From Spodoptera frugiperda (taxonomy: Eukaryota > Arthropoda > Insecta > Lepidoptera > Noctuidae), in assembly GCF_023101765.2 (NCBI RefSeq), contig NC_064217.1, forward strand, positions 11,009,788 through 11,073,787: a stretch of DNA of 64,000 bases. Reading direction: 5' to 3'. The notes below the pieces were generated by a model. The model made no database searches. It was given only the letters and a program-made list of their open reading frames with translations, and had not been told where the DNA came from. The number at the start of each line of letters is the position of its first letter. The first letter of the stretch is position 1. The translations under genes and the position numbers were made by a program. Shown in pieces: positions 34,641 to 47,468 of this stretch.

Positions 34641-36769
34641 AATAAAACTTATTAAAATAACATAACATTACGCATTTTATCTCGTGTAGGGGTAGGCGGA
34701 GGCCGTGGAGGCACTCACACTTATGTATTTAAACGTTACGCCCACCGTTCGCCAATGACTGTGGGTGTAACAAATTAATTATCTATTTAAAACAACTACT
34801 ACCCAAATTAATTAAGTCACTTCTAGAATAGCCCAGCTTAAACTGATGTAGGTAAATAAATTCTAACTAATTTAGTGGAGTCCCTTTTTCAGTGGAGAAG
34901 GAATTAATTGTGTAGGTTTAAAAGTTATTTTTAGCATTTTCTAAATAAGTAAAAGATTACTATATATATTGGATAGATATTAAACTTTAATACTAGTTTC
35001 TTCTTGGCTTAATTTAGTTACTTTAATACCATATACCTACGTAGCAATATTGGAATATAACGTAGCATTAGTGATTAAAGTTTATAATTCAATTTTCCGC
35101 GACTGTTCATGAAATCATGTGAAACTTTAGCATTGATTTCTTCGTCTTTGTATGTTGAGATTGTTGCTTGACTATCGTTTAGATTGTGCTGATCGTGATT
35201 ACAAAAAGTCTTCTGGATATTAAATAGCTTCACTGACAGAAAATTATATTCCTAATTCGAACAAATTATCGAAACAAATTATCGAAATAAATTATCGAAA
35301 CAAATGCTTTTATTTTGCTATATAAATGTACTGAGTGTAGCCAAAGTTTAACATGACTTCAATTTTACATGTTTTCAAAATAAGTTTATGCTAGCTACTT
35401 AGCTAGGTGTGATCAAGCCAAAACTAAGAAGTTACACGTTTCATTGTCGGCTGTTGGAGACAGAAGCCGTACAGTTACAGCAAGTAAATCAATAACATGA
35501 CCTACACTTGTAACACGAAATAACAACCTTCTATGTACATTGTACCTATTTATATACGATAATATACTTATAGCTTCTAGCTTTTAACCGCAGTTTTAGT
35601 TGCGTGTTAGTCTTTGACTTGAGACGATGTTCGTCCTATCCTATTTCATGGCTATTTCATCCTTAACGTACTCATTTGCAATTTTAAAAAATATTTGTTT
35701 TACGGTAGGTATAAGCCGATAAACGACTTGATAGTAAGCAATCGCCGCCGCCCATGGACACTCCAAACACCAAACGCCCATGGCAACCCCAAACACAAGT
35801 GCGTTACCGGCCTTTTGGGGCTTAGAAATCTAAGGGTTTTTGGCGAGGTTAGAAACTTTCATGTAAGTATGGCAATATACGTAATGTATCATATCATACA
35901 TAGAAGTATTATAAACAATAGCAGGATAAGACGTCCACTGCTGAATCCCCCAATGACTTCCAGATAGGCCGGTTGGAAGCGACCTCCGCTACAGTGGCTC
36001 TCTACGACCTTTATCAAGTTTCGTCTATATAGAAACATCGTACGTAGTTAAGTATAAAATCGTGTTTGCTGAACATACGGTTCAGACGGAAATAGACTTC
36101 GGGAAAATACAAGAACAGGCTATTAATATCACTTACAAGAAATCGGAGGCTGAATTTCAGCCGCTTTTGAATAATATCGGAATTGGAGTTAGTATGTACC
36201 AATAAAGTATTTGGGATCACTAACAGTAGGTACTTAACTGGTAATTGTACATTGTTTATAAGGAAAATGTTATAAAGTTAAAGTCAAAGCATTTATTTCA
36301 GTCTGTCTATCTATAAAGGTTTTATTCATATTTTGTATTTCATTTATCGTGTCGTGCCTCGAGCCATCGTGCTCGGGCTACTGCATTTTAGCTGAGCACT
36401 GGCCTTTTTGCATTATTTAATTATATCTTTTAAATTAGTTAAAACAACTGAACGAATTTGTAAGTCCTCTTGTTGCTAAACAAGAGGCCTTACAAATAAG
36501 ATAAGTCATTTTAATAAACTGATTTGTTATTTTGCAGTTATCTAGTCAAAGAATTTAGAATTGTGATAATGTATAAGCTATTGTAGCACCATGCTACGAC
36601 ACAGGATCTTTACGTAATTATATAGAAACATAACTTCGTTACCCCATGTAAAATTAATTTATCTGTGAATTTAATTTAACAATATTGATGATGACATGGT
36701 ATGAAAATTAGAAATATATGTATTCCGTCAGTGAATGAAGAAATATTAAATACTTTTTTTTTTGTCATC
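34641..36769. other. non-coding, repeat fragments
   Basis: Contains a minus-strand fragment of the GAGGTTACCGG family (about 35740-35850) and a GACGTCCACTGCTGAATCCC fragment (35928-35995). The remainder is AT-rich with nothing recognisable. Open frames at 35695-35967 and 36014-36220 are not supported. Confidence 0.5.
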
Positions 36770-36995
36770 TATACTAATCTATACTATCTATACTAATATT
36801 ATAAAGCTGAAGAGTTTGTTTGTTTGATTGTTTGTTTGTTTGAACGCGCTAATCTCCGGAACTACTGGTCCGATTTGAATAATTCTTTTTGTGTTGGATA
36901 GTCCATTTATCGAGGAAGGCTATAGGCTATAAAACATTACGCTATGATCAATAGGAGCCGAGCAGAGCGGGTGAAACCGCGCGGAAGTAGCTAGT
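36770..36995 (+). repeat. LINE-type 3' end fragment (well preserved)
   Basis: Includes GTTTGTTTGAACGCGCTAAT, CTCCGGAACTACTGGTCCGA, TTATCGAGGAAGGCTATAGG and GTGAAACCGCGCGGAAG. It is the best copy of this tail family in the window. Confidence 0.65.
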
Positions 36996-37031
36996 TTAAG
37001 ATAACAATACTTAGATAAATTAAAAGTTTAA

Positions 37032-37993
37032 CGGCCTTACTTATAAACGATCACTAAAGTTAAGACACAGTTAAACTACCTATTAAAAAATATTTTAACT
37101 CATAAACGATGATTAACGCTAACTAATGTCTTAGCGACTGCTTAAATAGCTGTCAACTTAATCAGTGTCGAACCCTTGTTTAAAGACCTTAATTATCAAA
37201 ATGGTGTCCGAAATACGTAAAAGTCATAGCTGTGGTATATCTCAACAATAACACCACATGCAAACTTCGTATTGAATTGAGTTCTGTTTGCTGGGCTTTG
37301 TTCCGCTACTTAGGAAAGTGAAGTGGATAAATATTAAAAAATAGATATATTTGACGACGATAATGAATTACGTACATACCGTGACGAGATAGAAGAAATA
37401 AGAAATTTCAGGAATATTGGTTCAAGAAGGAGAGTAAAAATATATAATTCAAGATCGAACCCAATGGAGGAATTGGGTGAAAGCGACTTCAAACATCGCT
37501 ACAGATTCAGTATAGGAAATATGGTAAAAATTATAAATATCTTAAGAAACGACTTGTCCATGGATAGTCGGGGCGGCAGTATACCTGTGGAGTTGCAAGT
37601 AATGGCATCTATAAGATACTGGGGCCTCCATGAGATTCAAGAAGACTGTGCGGAAATTCATGGCATGAGCCAACAGACTTTATCAAGAACTGATAAAAGA
37701 GTTGCTATTGCATTGGCTTCGAAAAGTTCCATTTATATTAAAATGCCTTCAAATTTAAGAGAAGAGACTGAAACTATCCGGAAATTTGAAACAATTTGTG
37801 GGTTTCCCATTTTACCGGTGCAATAGATTGCACCCATATTAAAATAAAAACGTTAATTAACCATTGCTTAGTTAAGTGACGTGTAAACAGTGTTTATAAG
37901 TAAGAAATAGTTAATTGATAATTAAGGAGTTAATGAGTTATTAGTTAATTAGTTGCTTAGCTGTTGATTAGTGGATTTTTATAAGTAAGGTCG
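37032..37993 (+). mobile_element. decayed PIF/Harbinger-type DNA transposon
   Basis: The left end CGGCCTTACTTATAAACG and the inverted right end (complement of CGACCTTACTTATAAAAA) form imperfect TIRs. TAA and TAG flank them, close to the 3-bp target site of the family. Inside is a transposase remnant (37338-37850). A second TIR-like piece, TTTATAAGTAAG, at 37895 suggests rearrangement. The length of about 1 kb is well under an autonomous element. Confidence 0.65.
37338..37850 (+). pseudogene. Harbinger transposase remnant, frameshifted
   Basis: An in-frame stretch from 37338 (first Met 37464) reads HRYRFSIGNMVKIINILRND, QVMASIRYWGLHEIQEDCAE and MSQQTLSRTDKRVAIALASK. This is the helix-turn-helix-rich N-terminal half of HARBI1-like transposases. 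The frame ends at TAG 37824-37826. One base out of frame, the following codons read GAIDCTHIKIK, which is the family's first catalytic Asp motif. A single-base frameshift near 37808-37816 therefore broke the gene just before the DDE domain, and the rest of that domain is gone. Confidence 0.8.
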
Positions 37994-38004
37994 TAGGAGT
38001 TTAA

Positions 38005-38034
38005 GTCATTTCTACTTATAAAACGTACCTAGAA
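38005..38034 (+). repeat. 30-bp sequence repeated exactly at 45052-45081
   Basis: Begins GTCATTTCTACTTATAAAAC and ends GTACCTAGAA. It lies just after the Harbinger right end. The copy at 45052 is the right arm of a small fold-back. Confidence 0.7.
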
Positions 38035-38513
38035 GTGACCTCACGCGATATTTCAAATCAATATATCTACGAAAATATTTGATTATTAGAAAATAAAAAA
38101 ACACTTGTCTAATGTTTTAAAGTGATCATTAAAATACCTTATTAACTTAGCACGATTACTTTTCATTGTATATCGCAATTAAGTATAACAATCACATGCA
38201 TTAATAAGTGCCTATTTACAATGAAAGCTAAAAAAAATATTTCTTCTGAGAACGCGTATAAAATACTCAGTTGTTTATACTGGTACTTCAGAGAAATGAG
38301 TTTGTATGCAGCCTACGCGGAAAGTGGTCGGCTCATGAATACGTTCCACCTTTTATAGGAAACCTGTCGTTATAATATCAATTAATTTACTACTTAGTAC
38401 TTGATTAGGTTGGATAAGATTAAATGTCATGGTTTTATAGTTAGTCGGTTGGTGAAAATGTGATTTTCACTTTTTGGTTAGCCAAAAAGTAGTTGTCACC
38501 TTTGCCATACTGG

Positions 38514-38640
38514 ACTCCACGGTTGGCGCGATAGCTCAGCAAGCGTGTAGCGTTACACGCTACTATTCCTTCACGAAACAAGTCTTTATGTGATTCACAA
38601 ATTCAAGTGAATGTATATGTTTGTAAACGCAATACGTTTA
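38514..38640 (+). repeat. degenerate SINE copy
   Basis: GACTCCACGGTTGGCGCGAT, a decayed B-box region, GTGATTCACAAATTC and ATGTATATGTTTGTAAACGC are in the order seen in the other SINE copies. Confidence 0.6.
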
Positions 38641-38756
38641 AAACAAATTATGGCAGCCAAATCTGGTCCTTTAGACTTTACTTATGTTTGATTTTGTTGT
38701 AGGTATATTTATTTTTAATCTCCATGACTTAAAAAAACACAAAACTTAACTCCTCT

Positions 38757-39830
38757 CCTCTCACAATAAAGAGTAACGTTATCATCGGACAACCTACGGT
38801 ATTTGTCCGTCCGTACGTCGGTACAGAGATAAACCGACACATATGTACGAACAATGCGGCGTGTCATCGACACTAAGGCCATTCATGAAGCGGTTAGTGT
38901 GGTAATAAACTTCTATTACTTTGTGAAAACAAAAGGCTACGGAACTTCCTGTTGTACGAATACTTGGGTAATAGCGTAGCCATCTGTATATACTATATAT
39001 ATGTTTTGATATACATATGTTTTTTTTTTGCTTTTAAGCAAAGTTTTAAACCGAAGAAAGTATAAGTTTTTAAACTGACATGGTCACTTCTAACAATAGA
39101 ATTGGAATCTTAAAACGGGATATTTACCATGTTTTTTCTATTTCTATATGTTTTAATCTTCGCTGTTCGCTAACTGTACCAAACATTGATCACGGATAAA
39201 AATCATAGAAACTCATAGAAAGTGGGACGAGTTGGTAAAAATATTTATTTTTTCCCCAACTCGTCCCAAATTCGACGTAGGCATGTGGTACATATAAGTT
39301 TTTAAACTACTTACTCACAATAAAAGTTCAACGTTATCATGCAACGTAGGTATGTTTGTCTGTCCGTACGTCGGTACAGAGATAAACCGACACATATGTA
39401 CGAACAATGCGGCGTGTCATCGACACTAAGGCAAATTCATGAAGCAAGTGACGTAATGATATCGGAGCGAAAGTCTGCATAGACGCTTACGATGTTAAAG
39501 TTCTCAAAAATCAAGAATAAAATCTGTATATCGTATTTGTTTGTTATGATAAACAATTTCTTTAATTTAACGATTATATTAAACCGAGAAAAGTATAAGT
39601 TTTTAAACTGACATGGTCATTAAGACTAGAATTGGAACTTAATACGGGATATTACGTTTATTTCTATGTAGTTTTCACGGATGAACTCATAGAAACTTAT
39701 AGAAATAGAAAAATATGGTAAATATCCCGTTTCAAGTTCAGATTCAAGAAATTGTGATAAGTTTTTAGACTGACATGGTAAATGCACATAATATCATTTA
39801 GAATGTTGCAACGGGATCTTTTATCTAGGA
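38757..39830 (+). repeat. tandem duplication, unit about 0.54 kb
   Basis: CCGTACGTCGGTACAGAGAT and about 90 bases after it occur at 38811 and again at 39364 (offset 553). TATAAGTTTTTAAACTGACA occurs at 39061 and 39594 (offset 533), with a third partial copy at about 39758-39820. Inside are inverted segments: TGGGACGAGTTGG at 39223 pairs with 39256-39268, and the CGGGATATTTACCAT arm near 39117 returns inverted near 39718. Confidence 0.85.
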
Positions 39831-41127
39831 TACAACGGAAATTAAACTCAAAGTATTAATATTTTGCTTAATTTCTTTGCAAGTTTAATGATATCGAGGA
39901 AATGAGGATTTAAATTTCAATCTGGTTCGAGTTTGTAGATAAACAATTTTTAATTTGATAATTAATGGGAATTGGAGCGTAATTATAAATTATACTTATT
40001 ACTAGGGCTAAGCAAATAACGTCTTACCTTAATGGTTCCGCAAAACACTTAACATTTATAATCCCACTATAGGGAATTAAATTTATTTGCTATAAATAAA
40101 AATAAAATAAAATGTCTTGGGTCACTGTGTATACAATTCCTATAAATTACAAAAACACTAAACATAATATAAAGAAACAGTGGGCAGATGTGCATATTTT
40201 ACAATTTAACTTAACTAACTAACAATTAATTGCTATATGACATTTGTGTGTGTGTATGCTTGTAATATTTTCACACAATAACTACTAAACAGATTTTAAA
40301 AATGCTATATTCACTAAGCCACGCTGACGCAGACAAAGTCGTAAGCGAAACGGGCTAGTATCAAATAATTGAATTATAGCATGAAATTAAAAAGGAAAAA
40401 CGTATCGTCTTTCTGAAAGTGGAAGGCAATATGAAATTAATTTTAGATTAAAAGTAGCACTACCTCATAGGACGTGCTGGACTTCAGTGTTCCGGTGTTT
40501 TCATGGTTGTATCTACTGTAGATCTTGGCTTATAGGAGTAGCAGCGGATAAAGGATGGCGGGCTTGTCCAATAAGAAAATATTGTCACTAACAAAGCAAT
40601 AATCATTATTAACCATCTGCTTTTAGCCTATTTATTAGTTGAGTAAACACATTTATCCATTTACTTGAACATAAACGTAATATAACTTGGTTAAATCGAT
40701 GTATTAACTTGTGACTAAAGTAATAAAGTAACTGGCGAGGTGTGGGCGTCACATCCGTCTGCTTCAAGGAAATATATTGGTTGCTATATGTATATTATGT
40801 ATGTTGTTAGAAGAAATATACAAGGTATTGTGTAAAGATATAGTTTAATTTATCTGTTTACTATAAGAAGTTAAGATAGATTGTGATAAACAGTTAATAA
40901 ACGTATATTTAACGTTATATTTATTTAAAAATAAATGTGACAATAACGAAAGAGGTATGTAAGATTCGTAGCAATTGGCGTTACATTATCTCTGTCTACC
41001 CCCATGGGAGACAGGCGTGAGGTTATGTACCTATGCAGTTGAGAATATGTATTCCTGAATTTAATTACGACAGACGAAAGTCAACTCACTTTACAGTTTA
41101 AATACTGTAACGTTCATGGTTACCTAC
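39831..41127. other. non-coding, AT-rich
   Basis: Contains a minus-strand copy of the CGCCAATTGCTACGAAT repeat at about 40940-41035. No other supported feature. Confidence 0.5.
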
Positions 41128-41240
41128 CGGGCTTAGGCTCGAAGAGCAAGTGTAGGAACGGGGTTGTTTTGAGTTAGTATAAGTCTGACACTCCCTCTCG
41201 CCTTACCCTAGGCAGGAGAAGACATGAAATGATTTTCTCC
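41128..41240 (+). repeat. dispersed repeat, GGTGGTTTTTAGTCAG family
   Basis: CCGGGCTTAGGCTCGAAGAG, GTAGGAACGGGGTTGTTTTG and GTCTGACACTCCCTCTCGCC follow the family order. Confidence 0.6.
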
Positions 41241-41354
41241 CCTCAAGGTACACATATATCAAAATTACAATATGACGAACAAATAACAATTTTACACATA
41301 CAAAATAAGAGAAAATAAGATAGAACTTCTAATTGAGTATAGATATAGAGATTA

Positions 41355-41455
41355 CTACATCTAGCTTCACTAACAGACAGACTAATAGACAATTCAATTT
41401 AACGTTTCAAAAAGTGCCTAGTTTAGGATTTATTGAAATAAACGCTTTGACTTTG
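41355..41455 (-). repeat. dispersed repeat, inverted copy of 21434-21625
   Basis: Ends in CGCTTTGACTTTGACT and contains GTGCCTAGTTTAGGATTTAT, the reverse of the start of the intron 9 repeat of sdt. Confidence 0.6.
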
Positions 41456-41814
41456 ACTGTCATAATAACCAAACAAAATATTTCGTACACAGTCGTGTAT
41501 CTCCTTATACTTGGAACACAAACGGCATGATATCAATCCCGTCCCCCACCGGATACCGAGCTAAAATTAATCACATACTCGCCATACACTCCGGCGTCGC
41601 TCGTATTCTCTCACTTAATAAGATACGTGTGATAATTACACGTAATTAATATCTTGTTTTATGAAACTGAAGAGAATAGGAATGTTGGTTTGTTTGTAAA
41701 GGTTTTGGTTGTGTATTGTGATGTAGGTATTTGTATAATGGTAATGTTTTCCTTGCTCACGTTGTTTGTTTGAGTTCAGTCCCAACCAATCCTTCTCTCT
41801 TCAAGGTCGGAACT

Positions 41815-41945
41815 TACGGGGAACTCGACTAGTTTCAAGCCTTACTAGAGGCTCATATCGTCGGTATGCTAGAAGCGTCGTGTGTCGTGGAATGCTCATG
41901 AATATGAGCCTCTAGCATGGCTTGAAACTAATCGAGTTTCCCATC
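41815..41945. mobile_element. fold-back element related to the MITE at 14517
   Basis: AACTCGACTAGTTTCAAGCC and TTACTAGAGGCTCATAT at 41821 return inverted before 41940 as ATATGAGCCTCTAGCATGGC and TTGAAACTAATCGAGTT. Both arms match the inside of the MITE at 14517-14706. Confidence 0.75.
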
Positions 41946-44900
41946 AAATAGTTATACGAGTAAGCAGATGACATAAATTAATTTAGTATGTCTCATGAAA
42001 CTTATAATAAAAGTAAGTACCTAACTATTTAGAACATCGAAACACGTTTCACGTGTAAATATGATTTCGTAAATCATTCGTTATCAAAGTTTGTAACTTG
42101 GTTCTGTTTGCCCCGGTAACTTCGTGTGTACAGTTGAAAACTTATTAAAAAGAGAAGTAAATCCCGAAGTTTGTCCGCCCGGGATAGAACCAACTTGTTT
42201 CAAGTTGGATAGAAGTTACTCTGCCGCCGCGCACCGTGCGCCCCGTAATCTTTCACTAAACATTCAATAGTTTGGATTTTAGTTAGATAGATAGATAAAA
42301 TTGGATTTAGTTTCGAAACCGACTTCAAGCAAAGGAGGTTCTCAGTTTGACCTGTATGTATGTACATTTGTGCGCGAGTTTTTCGCGTTTGACTTAACTG
42401 ATTTTGATGCGGTTTTCAACGTAGTATTTTTCGGACTTAGGAGAAGGTTTTAGGTACATTAACTAAGTTTTTCTTAGTAGTGGTTCTTCAAATGTGTATT
42501 AAAAAAATGTTTTGTAGGTAAATTGTATTCGATGAATTTGGTGAATAAAAATTGAGTGAAAATCTACAGATATTTTGTATTAAGAATATGTTTGTATAAA
42601 GTACCAAGAATCGTGACCGTAATTATAATACCGTAAATTATAGATAAATGTAAATACTGCTTTAAGAAATCAACATAGGTACGAAATTTTCATCTACATC
42701 TCCATTAACTCAATATTTACCATTAATTAATCAATAATACAATCCAATACCCAACTTAAAATTGTTTAACTAAAAAATCGATCCTAAGCAAATCCGAGCG
42801 AATATCGATTACAAATCAATTTAGCAATCGTATTGTTAGCAAACGCGGCGGATGTGACGCGTAGCAACTAACTGAGCAGCTTGTATTGTTTACCAATGTG
42901 GGTCATGTGGATACCTGAAGGATTTCTATTGTAAGCATTGCGATATTTGTTTTATATACTTCGATTAACGTTAATATAGTATTCAATCTTTTATATTTTG
43001 AGTAAGTCAGTTATTGCACATGCTTAAAAAATAAGGTATGCCCGGGTGGATACATAGCCACCGTCCCGGGTGGATACATAGTGCTTCATAGTGCGGGAAT
43101 ATAAAAAAAATACTGGTTTCGCTATAATTATGATGTTATACCTATAGTCTTCTCCTGTAAAAGACAAAAATAAGTAGCTTCTGCCAGCGGATTCACCTGC
43201 GTTCCCCGGGATAAAAAATAGCCTACGTATTATTCCAGACCCAGAGGTTTTTTTCCAAATTTCATCTCGATCCCTTTCGCCGTTTTGACGTGATTGAGTA
43301 ACAAACATACACATAAACTCACAAACTTTCGCATTTATAATATTAGTAAGATGCGTACCACTAGTTCCGGAGAATAAACGCGTTTAAACAAATTCCTCAA
43401 TTTTATAATACTTAATAGTGCAAAAGTATAAAATAGAGTGTACACCCACTTTTCATTTCGATACGTATTAAGTTTAGTTTAGGTATGTTATAAACAGTAA
43501 ATAAGTAACAACCAAATATTACATAATAATATTATATTTCGCAAAGGGGTGGGTAGATGAAGAAAATCAATGATTAATACCCATTTTTCACCAGTTTCGT
43601 TGTAGATTTCTGAGTAATATTAATAAAATATAATTTCGTATACCGGAAACCCAATCTTGCTACGCCCCTATTCTAATATTTCTTATATTTTAATATTATA
43701 TTTATTATAATATTATTTTTGTTTTAATATCTCAATAATAGCACGAACTATAACTAAGTAATCTTAAAAAATCACAAAATACGTTGAGATATTATAAAAA
43801 AAAAAAATACAAAATAATTCCAAAAAGTAGGGGTCGAGTTGTCCTACAGGATGTGCATCCTCCTCGCAGGTCTTTTACCTCCCTCTTTCGAGGGTTCAGT
43901 ACGTCTGAATGTACACCAATGTGCACCAGCTTGGTGTCAAACTGGCTTCCCTCGAGGCGATTGACCCCTGAGGACATCAAACATTGCAATGTTCATATGC
44001 AAATAAGACGTGTAAACTTTAATTGCGCGATTTAGGGATCGTGTTACCAATGCTTATTATGTTTATTTCAGTTTGATCAAAATAAACGCAAAAAAATCTA
44101 AATTCTTATAAGAATTAATAAAATAAGTGCTAATAATGTTTCTTTATTGAAATTAATTTTAGTTTCAAATTAAAATTCAATTAATAAATTATGCAAAAAG
44201 AATTGCATTCACGCAGTTTCGAACTCGAAGATCATTGATTGCATTTAATAGATGGTTCATGTAATTTGATTATTTAGTAAGGGTATAAAGTACATAACTT
44301 CGAACTTCTGTTTTTATGGAAAAATAGATTTACCCACAATGTTCGTTATTTATTAAATTTTTTTTTTTTTTGAGTTGTAGACTTTGTAAGTTTCGTATCC
44401 TAGCTTCAAAGTGATCTTAATAAACTATAAAACAAAAAACTGGAACATTTTTTTAATGAGTGTAATCGCCTACCATTGTTGTCATATGACCGTAAATATT
44501 GACCGTTTTCGCTCCCTGCTTCCATATCTTGGCGTTTTTTTTAAGAAACCGTTAAAAAATATTTAGAAACCTAAATATAGAAAACTTTAAATAAAAAATG
44601 AAACATGTAAATGGGAAATATATTATGTCTGCGATCCGAAACTCGAATAAGAAACAGATCAGCAGTGCGCTTGCGCTCAACCAATCAAACTCCTTGAAAT
44701 TCAAAAACAAATAGATTATTCTAATACTTAATTATTTTATGTTTGTTGTTTATGTAAAGTATTTTTTTATTGAGACTAAAAAAGAAATAACATTATATCA
44801 CCTGTTCCCCTGTAGGTGCATGAAATAGAAAATCTATTTAGTACGTCAGCTGGGTAATGAAAAAATATTAGACACGTTTTTTTATTTTGTCATATAACAT

Positions 44901-44983
44901 AAAAAGGGAGGATAGGTAGGTATTGCCCTGTAGTGGGATGACTACGGCTAAAAATAAATAAATAATAATAATATAACATAACG
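41946..44983. other. non-coding, with LINE-tail repeats
   Basis: Holds a repeat at 42318-42475 (TTCTCAGTTTGACCTGTATG, TTTTGATGCGGTTTTCAACG), which recurs at 56940-57095, and a minus LINE-tail copy at 43165-43352. A short tandem repeat of CCCGGGTGGATACATAG lies at 43038-43080. A minus-strand repeat (about 44905-44965, matching 2370-2450 inverted) ends the block. The remainder is AT-rich with no supported gene. Confidence 0.5.
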
Positions 44984-45085
44984 TTTCTAGGTACGTTACA
45001 TATAAGCATTTTACATAAAACGATTCAAAGTTTAGGAGTGGGAGCAAAAACGTCATTTCTACTTATAAAACGTACCTAGAAATAC
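44984..45085. repeat. small fold-back element (about 100 bp)
   Basis: GTTTCTAGGTACGTTACATA at 44985 is inverted at 45061-45082 (CTTATAAAACGTACCTAGAA). The right arm equals the 30-bp sequence at 38005. Confidence 0.6.
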
Positions 45086-46689
45086 CCTATTACAGACACA
45101 CGCCAAAAGAGACATTTTATCACTACATAGTAATTTCATTTGTCAATGATAAGCCTAAATACCAACCACGAATGTAACCACAATTACTGTGGTCGCAATA
45201 CTCACATGTTTATTACAAAAATAAAATGGCCGCTGTCCGCAAGCAGGCTAGTTATGGTAGTGGTTCTGGTTATAATACTATGTTTGGTTTTATTTCTGGG
45301 TAAAAGGAATATTATAAAATAACTGTTTACTATATTTTTCTTAGTATTTCTTGTTAATCACTTTCAACAATTTATTTTGCCTCAGACAATTTTCCCAACT
45401 GAAAAAAATATTGCAGTTGCAGTCACATCACACCAACCTATAAGTGGCTACTGCACACTAAATGCCTCTTCTCGCACGGAGAATGTATCAACGCGCTTAT
45501 TCAATGCGGATTGGCGATTTACAGATCTCCTCCCGATGTTTTCCTGTCGCCTCTGTCAATAGTGTCTAAATAATCTTAGAAAGTGCATATAACTCAGAAA
45601 AAGTCACATTAGTACTTGCCGTTGGTAGGTTTCCAACCCGCACCCTCATGCATGAGAAGTGGGCGGCTTAAACAGTTGTAGTTGCAGGATCTGAATTTTA
45701 ATAATGTAGGGGATGGAAATGATGACTATCTGAATGGCCGCTGAAAAGCCGATTACGTTGTAAATTATATTAGTTAGGTACACTGTATGTATGTAAAACG
45801 CGTTATTTCACGTTTATTAATTTATTTACGGAAAATGCCTTTTATAATAAAACTTGGCACCGAAAGATATCTAAAGCTTAGTTTTGAATACTAGTTATGG
45901 TAGTAGAATTACGTAATTATCATGTAAATTGTTACATCCCAAAGTAATCTAGTCTTTAAACCTATTTATAGAATTAGTGGGAGAGGTCGCCTACGTACAA
46001 AACATACAAGTACGAGACTACGCCACACTTTTATGTAAACTAGGTGTTTAATGCTATACTAGGTTTAGGTTTTAAATAGAATGGATCGATAGTAGTACTT
46101 CTATAGAATAATAAATGGAAAGTTTTATGAATTTTTGAAAGGTGGTGATGACTTTGCAGTTTACACACGTGGATATAATAATACCTATTTAGGTAATTAA
46201 TTTCTTTATAAAATCTATTAGATAAAAGTTATGTATTCTTTGTTTCATACATAGTATATTTAATTTATGCTGCAGAATAAACTATGTATTGCAATGTAGT
46301 GGTTTTAGCGTAGATGAAAGAACATCGCCATATCTTCGAATCATTTTGGTTTAAACCCATACTCATTAACGTAAGACTTTAGTATTTTTAAAATTGTATG
46401 TATGGAAATTATCAGAACACTTACGCACATAATAGCCCTGTGGCAATTAATGGCCTTGTATTACAAAGTGACCCCAAATTAGTCGGAACAGTACTGTGCC
46501 CCGAAATAGGTTCAACGGCCGGCCGGGTCATTGACTCGTTCGTTTTCAGACGACACCACAACGGCTCGAAGGGCTCGGAAACTCATTATAATGGGAGAAT
46601 TGTTTATTTTTGTATTTATGTCGATTATAGAAATAAGATGAAATGTCTAGTTTCATGGTACTTGTTCTTCGGAGAAAGAGAAAAAATCT
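45086..46689. other. non-coding, nothing recognised
   Basis: AT-rich. Open frames at 45140-45322, 45377-45562 and 46398-46703 show no recognisable protein and are probably chance. Confidence 0.5.
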
Positions 46690-46860
46690 TATTAATATTA
46701 TAAATGCGAATGTGTGTGTGTTTATTTGTTAGTCAATCACGTCAAATTGGCTAAAGGGATCGCGATAAAATTTGGAACAGGGGTAGCTTATGGTCCGAAA
46801 TAACACATAGGCTACTTTCCATCCCGTGAGAACACGGGCGCAGTCGCGGGCTGATGCTAG
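46690..46860 (+). repeat. LINE-type 3' end fragment
   Basis: ATTATAAATGCGAATGTGTG, ATCACGTCAAATTGGCTAAA and GCAGTCGCGGGCTGATGCTA follow the family order seen at 32955. Confidence 0.6.
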
Positions 46861-47232
46861 TAGGTATATTTAAGGATATTGAAGGAATATACATGTTTAT
46901 ACTTATTTTATCTAGTTATGTGTAATTAGTTTTCGTTCATTTTCTAATTAAATGAAAGCTGGCACATACTTTTAAGCTTGTAACTGCTCCGGTCTTGCGG
47001 GACGTCCATGGGCGGCGGTGGCACTAACCATTTACCATCAAGTGATCCGTCAGCTTGTTTAGTACTCTCGCATAAAAACCGTTGTATATAGCTATATATT
47101 ATACAGTGGCTTTTATATATACATTATTATCATTAAGTTATACTGGAGTGTTTTATACAATCTGTTTGGTTTTATTTCGGGGTAAAAAGAAATTTTGTAA
47201 ATCAAATTAAATCAATCTTTATTGTGGACTAT

Positions 47233-47468
47233 AGGTATGCGCAGCTAGAGTATGCGATTTATCAATAATAGGGAAGCAATCCATAGCACACATCTATAGC
47301 ACGCGTTCATAGCAGACATGCATAAGTGCGCATCTTTCCATATAAAAAACATAGCTTAACTCAGTGCGTTTCCACCAGTGCTAAGCTATGTGAACGAATA
47401 TGATTGATGGAAACCAAACGCATCCACAGCAACGTAGCATATCACATCTCTGGTGGAAAAGCAACCTA
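47233..47468. mobile_element. truncated copy of MITE family at 63526
   Basis: Has the right half of the family: TAGGGAAGCAATCCATAGCA, AAAAAACATAGCTTAACTCA and the right end CACATCTCTGGTGGAAAAGC. The left end is missing or diverged. Confidence 0.7.

Noticed and set aside
46398..46703. 101-codon open frame as a gene
   Set aside because: No recognisable protein and it runs into a LINE tail at its 3' end.
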